The notes beneath the pieces were generated by a model, which saw only the letters and a list, made by a program, of their open reading frames with translations, ran no database searches and was not told the DNA's origin. Of a DNA stretch of 11,267 nucleotides, positions 6,747 through 11,267 are shown piece after piece (position 1 is the stretch's first letter; each line of letters opens with the position of its first letter). This DNA is from an uncultured Clostridiaceae bacterium (GTDB taxonomy: Bacteria > Bacillota > Clostridia > Lachnospirales > Lachnospiraceae): contig CATLIJ010000061.1 in the NCBI GenBank assembly GCA_949948825.1, positions 1 through 11,267 of the forward strand. The letters run 5' to 3'. The position numbers were made by a program, and so were the translations under genes.

Positions 6747-7979
6747 ATGGCAGGAGACTGGAAGGGAATATTTCAGTACAGGCTGGTTCGCCTTTTGGCA
6801 GGGCTGCTGACAGCAGCAGGTCTGGCCATGGCAGCCATAAGTCCGGCTTATGGAACAAAGCAGGATGTGGAGGATGCCAAAAAAAAGGCCAGCAGTCTGG
6901 AGGCGGAAAAGAAAAAGGTTGAGGACACATTAAAAAAGCTGGAGGGTTTAAAGAAGGATGCTGCTGCCTATGTGCGGGAGCTGGATAAAAGTTTAAATGA
7001 GCTGAATCTGGAGCTGGAGGAGCTGGATAAGCAGATTGGGGACAAGGAGCAGGATATTGAAGTGGCAGGGCAGGAGCTGGAGGCAGCAAAGGCAGTGGAG
7101 GCTGCTCAGTATGATGCTATGAAGCTTCGCATAAAATATATGTATGAGAGAGGCGAAACCACTTATTTAGATATGCTGCTGCAGTCAGAGGATCTGGTGC
7201 AGATGATGAACCGGGCAGAGTATATTCAGCAAATCGCTGAGTATGACCGAAAAAAGATGGGGGAGTACGAGGAGGCCAGAGAGGCAGTGGTGGCCAAGGA
7301 GGCAAGGCTTAACGAAGAGCGGGAGCAGCTTCTTTTGCTTCAGGAGCAGACAGAGGGCAAGCAGCGCTCCGTAGAGACCCTGCTGGCTCAGAAGAATCAG
7401 GAGCTGAAGAATTTTGAGAGCCAGATTCATACGGCCGAAGGACAGATCAGTGAGTATGAAAAGGATATCCGCGCTCAGGAGGAGAGGGTGAAGCAGCTGG
7501 AGGCAGAGATCCGGCGGAAGGAAGAAGAAGCCAGAAAGGCGGCGGAGGCAGCAGGAAAAAAGTATAATACGGTAAATCTTGGGGATATTAAGTTTATATG
7601 GCCCTGTCCTGCCAGCAGCCGGGTTACGTCTGGATTTGGTTCCCGCACATCTCCCACAGCAGGAGCATCCTCCAATCACCAGGGAATGGATATTGGCGCC
7701 CCGTCCGGAAGCGCGGTTGTGGCGGCTGCCTCCGGGACAGTGGTGATTGCTACATACAGCTATTCCGCAGGGAATTATATTATGGTGAATCATGGCGGAG
7801 GGGTGTATACGGTTTATATGCACTGTTCACAGCTGCTGGCATCTGAGGGGCAGGATGTGATTCAGGGACAGACCATTGCCAAGGTAGGGTCTACGGGATA
7901 TTCAACAGGACCTCATCTCCATTTTGGAATCCGTGCCAATGGGAAGTATATAGATCCGGCTGGCTATGTCAGCCCGTAA
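6747..7979 (+). CDS. Secreted coiled-coil M23 (LytM) peptidoglycan endopeptidase, FtsEX partner
   Basis: Predicted cell-wall hydrolase cutting peptide cross-links or acting as an amidase activator at the septum. The 410 residues begin with a signal peptide (positive start, hydrophobic 13-32, probable cleavage after AYG at 34-36). A long charged coiled coil covers about 37-268. It is interrupted by RIKYMYERGETTYLDMLLQS at 128-147, which resembles the segment of PcsB/CwlO/EnvC-type proteins that contacts FtsX. The M23 domain follows at about 284-410. Zinc ligands are expected at His311, Asp315 (HQGMD) and His392, and catalytic histidines at His359 and His390 (GPHLH), so the active site looks intact, unlike Escherichia coli EnvC, which is degenerate. 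ATG 6747 follows a purine-rich stretch. No transmembrane anchor beyond the signal is seen. It starts 12 nt after ftsX. Confidence 0.92.
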   Translation: MAGDWKGIFQYRLVRLLAGLLTAAGLAMAAISPAYGTKQDVEDAKKKASSLEAEKKKVEDTLKKLEGLKKDAAAYVRELDKSLNELNLELEELDKQIGDKEQDIEVAGQELEAAKAVEAAQYDAMKLRIKYMYERGETTYLDMLLQSEDLVQMMNRAEYIQQIAEYDRKKMGEYEEAREAVVAKEARLNEEREQLLLLQEQTEGKQRSVETLLAQKNQELKNFESQIHTAEGQISEYEKDIRAQEERVKQLEAEIRRKEEEARKAAEAAGKKYNTVNLGDIKFIWPCPASSRVTSGFGSRTSPTAGASSNHQGMDIGAPSGSAVVAAASGTVVIATYSYSAGNYIMVNHGGGVYTVYMHCSQLLASEGQDVIQGQTIAKVGSTGYSTGPHLHFGIRANGKYIDPAGYVSP

Positions 7980-8008
7980 TGAGGCGATGGCGCAGCTGGC
8001 AGGAAAGG

Positions 8009-8034
8009 GCAGCAGTGAGATTTTGCATTGCTGC
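8009..8034 (+). other. RNA hairpin between the M23 and S41 genes
   Basis: A 9-bp stem with one G-T wobble pairs 8009-8017 with 8026-8034 around an 8-nt loop. There is no following T-tract, so it is not a standard terminator. It may adjust mRNA stability or relative expression of the two genes. Confidence 0.45.
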
Positions 8035-8049
8035 AATATAGGAAAGAGT

Positions 8050-8054
8050 AGGAG
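8050..8054 (+). promoter_or_regulatory. Ribosome-binding site that fixes a GTG start
   Basis: AGGAG lies 6 nt before GTG at 8061. No in-frame ATG is available before the transmembrane segment, so the S41 protease starts with GTG. Confidence 0.75.
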
Positions 8055-8060
8055 CTTATT

Positions 8061-9401
8061 GTGGAAAACGAAGTGAAAGCAAAGGGAAAGTTCTGGAAGG
8101 GAGTGCTGGTAGGGTCTCTGGTGACGGCTTTTGTGGGCCTGATGATTGTGGGAGTCGCAACTGGGATTAATCTGATTGGACAGACCGTGATGGAAAATCA
8201 GGTGCAGATACAGGCAGAAGGAGAGGCAGAGCCGCCGGAGGGGCTGGATCTGGAGACAGTGAATCAGAAGCTGGAGACATTGCAGCAGCTGGTGGACCGG
8301 TATTTTCTGTTTGAGGAGGATGTGGACCCGGAACAGATGGAGGCAGGGATTTATAAAGGCCTGCTGGCCGGATTGTCAGATCCTTATACTGTGTATTACA
8401 CAGAGGAGGAGTATGAGGCTCTGACCGAGGAGACAGAAGGAGTTTACTGCGGAATCGGCGTTTTGGTGAGTCAGAATATTTCTTCCGGATTGATTACAGC
8501 CCTGCGGGTGTTTCAGGGATCTCCTGCAGAGGAGGCAGGGATGAAGAAGGGGGATATTCTTTATAAGGTGTCAGGGGAAGAGGTGTCTGAGTATGAGCTG
8601 GATGTTCTGGTGCAGCAGAAGATCCGGGGGGAGGAGGGAACCTATGTGAACCTGACGGTTATCCGGGAGGGGGAGGAGGTAGATCTGCATATTGAGCGCC
8701 GGATTGTGGAAGTGACCACAGTGGAGTCCCGGATGCTGGAGAATCAGACCGGGTATATTCAGGTAACACAGTTTGAGCTGGTAACAGGGGATCAGTTTAA
8801 GGAGGCAGTGGATTCTTTGAATCAACAGGGGATGGAGCGGCTGATTATTGATTTGAGGGACAATCCGGGCGGTATTTTAGATGCAGTGGTGGAGATGGCT
8901 GCCTATATCCTGCCTGAGGATCAGCTGGAGGGAACCATTGTGGCTACTTCAGATAAAAACGGGAAGGGAGACCGGTATTTCAGCAAGGGCGGCGAGATTC
9001 GTTTTGAATCGGATTTAGGGCTGCCAGATCCCAGGTATCCCAAGAAGGATGGACATGAACTGGACATTCCGATTGCAGTGTTAATAAACGGCAATTCAGC
9101 CAGCGCATCTGAGGTGCTTGCAGGGGCTCTCCGGGATTATGGGCGGGCCAAGCTGGTGGGAACCACTTCCTTTGGAAAGGGGATTGTACAGAGTCTGGTG
9201 CAGCTGGAGGATGGCTCTGCAGTGAAAATGACAGTGTCCCATTATTACACGCCAGGAGGCGTGGATCTGCATATGAAGGGCCTGGAGCCAGATGTGGAGG
9301 TTATGCTGGAGGTTCCTGAGGATTTAAAGGGAGCTTTTGAGATTCCCCTTGAGAGGGATAATCAGGTGCAGAAGGCTTTGGAGGTATTGAAGGGGGAATA
9401 A
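8061..9401 (+). CDS. Membrane-anchored C-terminal-processing protease (S41, CtpA/CtpB-like)
   Basis: Serine protease of the S41 family acting outside the membrane, expected to trim or degrade proteins from their C-termini. The 446 residues hold an N-terminal membrane anchor (about 12-36), a helical cap region (about 62-125, GLLAGLSDPYTVYYT), a PDZ domain (about 130-215, GSPAEEAGMKKGDILYKVSG at 153-172) and the protease core (about 225-420). The substrate strand IIDLRDNPGG is at 262-271. The nucleophile is inferred as Ser348 in GNSASASE, with the base Lys373 in FGKG and Gln377; the 25-residue gap matches known Ctp enzymes. The start is GTG with AGGAG 6 nt upstream. An 81-nt gap with a hairpin separates it from the M23 gene; no terminator lies between, so co-transcription is likely but not certain. 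The substrate is unknown; the hydrolase or its regulators are candidates. Confidence 0.93.
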   Translation: MENEVKAKGKFWKGVLVGSLVTAFVGLMIVGVATGINLIGQTVMENQVQIQAEGEAEPPEGLDLETVNQKLETLQQLVDRYFLFEEDVDPEQMEAGIYKGLLAGLSDPYTVYYTEEEYEALTEETEGVYCGIGVLVSQNISSGLITALRVFQGSPAEEAGMKKGDILYKVSGEEVSEYELDVLVQQKIRGEEGTYVNLTVIREGEEVDLHIERRIVEVTTVESRMLENQTGYIQVTQFELVTGDQFKEAVDSLNQQGMERLIIDLRDNPGGILDAVVEMAAYILPEDQLEGTIVATSDKNGKGDRYFSKGGEIRFESDLGLPDPRYPKKDGHELDIPIAVLINGNSASASEVLAGALRDYGRAKLVGTTSFGKGIVQSLVQLEDGSAVKMTVSHYYTPGGVDLHMKGLEPDVEVMLEVPEDLKGAFEIPLERDNQVQKALEVLKGE

Positions 9402-9439
9402 AAAACAGCCTTGCTGTGTGGACGCAGCAGGGCTGTTTT
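9402..9439. terminator. Bidirectional terminator between converging genes
   Basis: A 15-bp stem with one G-T wobble pairs 9402-9416 with 9425-9439 around an 8-nt loop. The stem is flanked by As on the left (from 9400) and Ts on the right, so each strand gives a GC-rich hairpin followed by Ts. It begins immediately after the S41 stop codon and lies 4 nt past the stop of the - strand gene. Confidence 0.92.
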
Positions 9440-9443
9440 GGTG

Positions 9444-10466
9444 TTACAGATCCAGCTTCAGGTCGCCGGGATGAATCCATTGGAGCTTGCGGAGAATTTC
9501 TCCGAAGATCCAGGTCAGGAGGGCAGGCAGGACAAAGCAGACCAGAAGAATGCCTGTCCACATGCGGGCGCCGCCGTCCATGGCAGTATAGACGCCAATA
9601 GGGCCTACCAGACCGCAGGTTCCCATTCCTGCGCCTGTGGGGATGTTTTCCATGCGAAACAGGCAGGTGGCAACAGGGCCGGTGATCATGGAGGCCAAAG
9701 TAGGGGGAATCCAGGTGCGGGGATTTTTGACAATATTGCCCATCTGCAGCATGGAGGTTCCAAGTCCCTGGGCCAGAAGGCCGCCTGCGCCGTTTTCCCG
9801 GAAGCTAAGGACAGCAAATCCAATCATCTGAGCGCAGCAGCCAGCTGTGGCAGCTCCTCCGGCAAGGCCGTCCAGACTTAACATAATACAGATGGCAGCG
9901 CTGCTGATGGGAAGGGTCAGGGCTATGCCAATGAGGGCAGATACCAGGATTCCCATAAAGAAGGGCTGCATCTCAGTGGCAGTTTTCACCAGATTTCCAA
10001 ATGCAGTCATAAAAGCAGATACCCCGGGGCCGACAAATTGGGCCATCAGCGTTCCGGCTATGATGGTAACGCCCGGTGTCACCAGGATGTCAACGCGGGT
10101 CTCTTTGGATACCAGTTTGCCAAGCTCTGCGGCAATGATAGTGGATACCAGAGCGCCTACAGGACCGCCCAGAGCATTGCCGGCAATGCCTACGGTGGCA
10201 GCAGAGAACAGCACCAGCTGGGGCGCGTGGAGGGCGTAGGCTATGGATACTCCAAGGGCTGCGCCGGTGGCGCTTTTGCAGTACTCGGCTATGGTGTTAA
10301 ACAGGGCGATCTGTGTTTTTTCTCCAAGGGTGCCGAAGATGGTTCCGATGAGCAGAGAGGCAAACAGGCCAAAGGCCATGGCTCCCATTGCGTCGATCAG
10401 ATAGGTTTTGACTGTAATGTGAATGTTCTTTTTTTCCAGAAATGTTTTGAGAGGTGTGTGTGCCAT
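9444..10466 (-). CDS. PTS_EIIC_2 / PfoS/R-family multi-pass membrane protein
   Basis: Integral membrane protein of 340 residues resembling the PTS EIIC-type family that includes the PfoR (PfoS/R) protein of Clostridium perfringens. Family members are often annotated as sugar PTS IIC subunits, but transport has rarely been shown. Visible are many glycine-rich hydrophobic segments (for example 27-47, 65-95, 127-155, 168-198, 205-222 and 302-322). Conserved-looking loops are SFRENGAGGLLAQGLGTSML (221-240), NIVKNPRTWIPP (244-255) and PTGAGMGTCGLVGPIG (276-291). No EIIA or EIIB domain is fused or adjacent, so no phosphorylation site is seen. AAGGAGA 8-9 nt before the ATG supports the start. It converges on the S41 gene over a shared terminator and has its own promoter upstream. 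The family call is good; substrate and even transport activity are unknown. Confidence 0.82.
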   Translation of the reverse strand: MAHTPLKTFLEKKNIHITVKTYLIDAMGAMAFGLFASLLIGTIFGTLGEKTQIALFNTIAEYCKSATGAALGVSIAYALHAPQLVLFSAATVGIAGNALGGPVGALVSTIIAAELGKLVSKETRVDILVTPGVTIIAGTLMAQFVGPGVSAFMTAFGNLVKTATEMQPFFMGILVSALIGIALTLPISSAAICIMLSLDGLAGGAATAGCCAQMIGFAVLSFRENGAGGLLAQGLGTSMLQMGNIVKNPRTWIPPTLASMITGPVATCLFRMENIPTGAGMGTCGLVGPIGVYTAMDGGARMWTGILLVCFVLPALLTWIFGEILRKLQWIHPGDLKLDL

Positions 10467-10579
10467 AATTTTGGTCTCCTTTTGTTAATTTGTCCGGGAG
10501 GATGCTGTCAGCAGGTATTGCTGGCGTACTGGCTGGTTGTCAGGCGGTCAGTAACCGGTATCAGCATGAATGGAATAGG

Positions 10580-10615
10580 CACACATTTGACGTCCCAAGT
10601 CAAAGCAGTTGTGTG
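10580..10615. repeat. Interrupted inverted repeat in the leader of the PfoS/R-like gene
   Basis: TTTGAC (10586-10591) pairs with GTCAAA (10599-10604) across a 7-nt loop. An outer CACACA (10580-10585) pairs with TGTGTG (10610-10615), with a 5-nt bulge on one side. On the - strand this falls at or just after the predicted transcription start, so it could be an operator or a leader RNA stem. Confidence 0.5.
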
Positions 10616-10617
10616 TT

Positions 10618-10646
10618 ATATTAACAGCTGGCGGAGAAAAAAGCAA
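10618..10646 (-). promoter_or_regulatory. Probable promoter of the PfoS/R-like gene
   Basis: Read on the - strand, TTGCTT (10646-10641) and TAATAT (10623-10618) are separated by 17 nt. The -35 matches only the TTG half of the consensus and the -10 matches four of six. Transcription would begin near 10610, leaving a leader of about 145 nt that contains the 10580-10615 inverted repeat. One CAGCTGGCGGA copy lies in the spacer. Confidence 0.45.
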
Positions 10647-10753
10647 GAAAAATTTTGAAAATTGTTAAAAAAATATCAAATTCAGGTAGCAGTTCAGCTG
10701 GCGGACAAGATGCATCAGGCGTTCGCCTGGGGTGGGATTTGACAGCAGGTAAG

Positions 10754-10782
10754 TGGTCAAGGTGGAAAATTTGGTCAAGGTG
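10754..10782. repeat. Two 11-bp direct repeats within a promoter
   Basis: TGGTCAAGGTG occurs at 10754-10764 and again at 10772-10782, an 18-bp period. The first touches the -35 box and the second lies in the spacer of the zinc-ribbon gene promoter. This spacing could suit a regulator binding in tandem. Confidence 0.6.
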
Positions 10783-10791
10783 TGGTATAGT
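10763..10791 (+). promoter_or_regulatory. Promoter of the zinc-ribbon gene
   Basis: -35 TGGAAA (10763-10768, four of six) and -10 TATAGT (10786-10791, five of six) have a 17-nt spacer. A TGG just before the -10 gives an extended -10 element. Predicted start is near 10797, about 70 nt before the ATG at 10866. Confidence 0.65.
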
Positions 10792-10865
10792 AGAAGGCAA
10801 ATAAAGGAAACCGTAAGTTTTATGAATTTGGCGGGGGATTGTGTGGAGCGAAGGAGGAGCTTGGG

Positions 10866-11267
10866 ATGATACAGAGGATTTGTCCGATTTGTAATGGGGC
10901 TATGAAGGGAAAACATTTTTGCTGGAATTGTAAAAGCTGGGTGAAGGAGCCTTATGTACAAAATGTGGGATACTATTTGAATGAGCGTCATCCGGAAAAT
11001 GAAGTGAATTGCAGTTATCACGGCACTGGGAGCGATGGGGTGAAGTGGAGTGTTTTGGGGAGCGAAAAAACCGGGGGAGAAAAGAGCAGGGGAACAGGGA
11101 GAGCTGCTGGCACGGCTACAGAGACAAAGAACACAACAGGGTATGGGACAGTTGGACGCCAGACTGCCTCCTCTGGTATGGCTGGATGGGAGATTCAGAA
11201 TATTCCCAGCCAGACAGGAGGGGAAGGAAGAAAAGCCGGGAGCATATGGAGATTGTTTTGGGTATTG
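10866..11267 (+). CDS. Zinc-ribbon protein of unknown function, 3' end outside the window
   Basis: The reading frame is open for 134 codons up to the window edge. AAGGAGGAG at 10851-10859 gives an ideal ribosome site, with the AGGAGG core 8 nt before ATG 10866, and a promoter lies upstream. An N-terminal treble-clef or zinc-ribbon motif is clear: Cys6-x2-Cys9 and Cys19-x2-Cys22 (CPICNG, then HFCWNCKSW). It is followed by a compact conserved-looking stretch to about residue 57 (YYLNERHPENEVNCSYHG, about 39-56). Residues about 60-125 are rich in Gly, Ser, Thr and charged residues with low complexity and look disordered. The last visible residues (SIWRLFWVL) may begin a transmembrane helix. I do not recognise a function. 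It could be a membrane-anchored zinc-ribbon sensor or adaptor, but this is inference. Confidence 0.75.
   Translation, partial: MIQRICPICNGAMKGKHFCWNCKSWVKEPYVQNVGYYLNERHPENEVNCSYHGTGSDGVKWSVLGSEKTGGEKSRGTGRAAGTATETKNTTGYGTVGRQTASSGMAGWEIQNIPSQTGGEGRKAGSIWRLFWVL

Larger units (their letters stand above)
10467..10865. other. 399-nt divergent regulatory region
   Basis: No gene is supported here. The region holds a - strand promoter for the PfoS/R-like gene (10618-10646) and a + strand promoter for the zinc-ribbon gene (10763-10791). It also has an inverted repeat at 10580-10615, two copies of CAGCTGGCGGA (10625-10635 and 10695-10705), a short hairpin CAGGC-GTTC-GCCTG at 10716-10729, and two copies of TGGTCAAGGTG (10754-10764 and 10772-10782). 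Confidence 0.65.

Noticed and set aside
7185..7823. 212-codon open frame on the - strand with leucine-rich runs
   Set aside because: Antisense to the coiled-coil/M23 gene; the leucine runs are complements of Glu/Gln/Lys-rich coiled-coil codons.
10038..10658. 206-codon open frame on the + strand reaching into the intergenic region
   Set aside because: Most of it is the complement of the PfoS/R-like gene, and it has no domain or ribosome site.
10716..10729. CAGGC-GTTC-GCCTG hairpin as a terminator
   Set aside because: The stem is 5-6 bp and no T-tract follows on either strand. It may be a minor structural element only.
10665..11021. 118-codon open frame on the - strand
   Set aside because: It covers the divergent promoter region and the antisense of the zinc-ribbon gene, whose own start has an ideal ribosome site; no recognisable domain.

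Overview
The window looks like a chromosomal segment of a Gram-positive, low-to-mid GC Firmicute, most likely a Lachnospiraceae (Clostridium cluster XIVa) gut anaerobe. This is inferred from protein style (CvfB-like S1 protein, CdaR/PucR-type regulator next to a UgpC/MsmX-type ATPase, FtsEX beside an M23 hydrolase), from strong AGGAGG ribosome-binding sites and from sigma-A-like promoters. It cannot be placed to species. Ten protein genes are supported. I saw no tRNA, rRNA, CRISPR array or insertion sequence.

Region 1 (1-2378, + strand) starts with a near-consensus promoter. It carries an acyl-ACP thioesterase, a CvfB/YitL-like S1 RNA-binding protein and a small class I SAM methyltransferase with a TTG start, separated by only 21 and 28 nt and probably co-transcribed. 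A 411-nt gap follows, holding an intrinsic terminator and then a promoter whose -35 box lies in a perfect 16-bp palindrome.

Region 2 (2790-3902) is a lone sugar-importer ATPase (UgpC/MsmX/MsmK family) without permeases, closed by a strong terminator. Such ATPases often serve several carbohydrate importers encoded elsewhere.

Region 3 (4053-9401, + strand) is the most coherent block: a PucR/CdaR-type regulator, ftsE, ftsX, a secreted coiled-coil M23 peptidase with an intact metal site, and a membrane-anchored C-terminal-processing (S41) protease. FtsE and FtsX should form the ABC-like complex that drives the M23 protein to cut peptidoglycan at division. The S41 protease, 81 nt further on, could process or remove components of the hydrolase machinery. 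A terminator at 9402-9439 closes the block and works for both strands.

Region 4 (9444-11267) is divergent: a PfoS/R-like (PTS_EIIC_2) membrane protein on the - strand, and a zinc-ribbon protein on the + strand that runs off the window end. The 399-nt space between them holds two back-to-back promoters with inverted and direct repeats that could be operators.

The best candidate for something under-described is the linkage of a PucR-type regulator to ftsEX, the catalytically intact M23 partner and a Ctp protease. The cis-repeats at three promoters and the zinc-ribbon protein are secondary leads. Each component belongs to a known family, so I do not claim a wholly new system.
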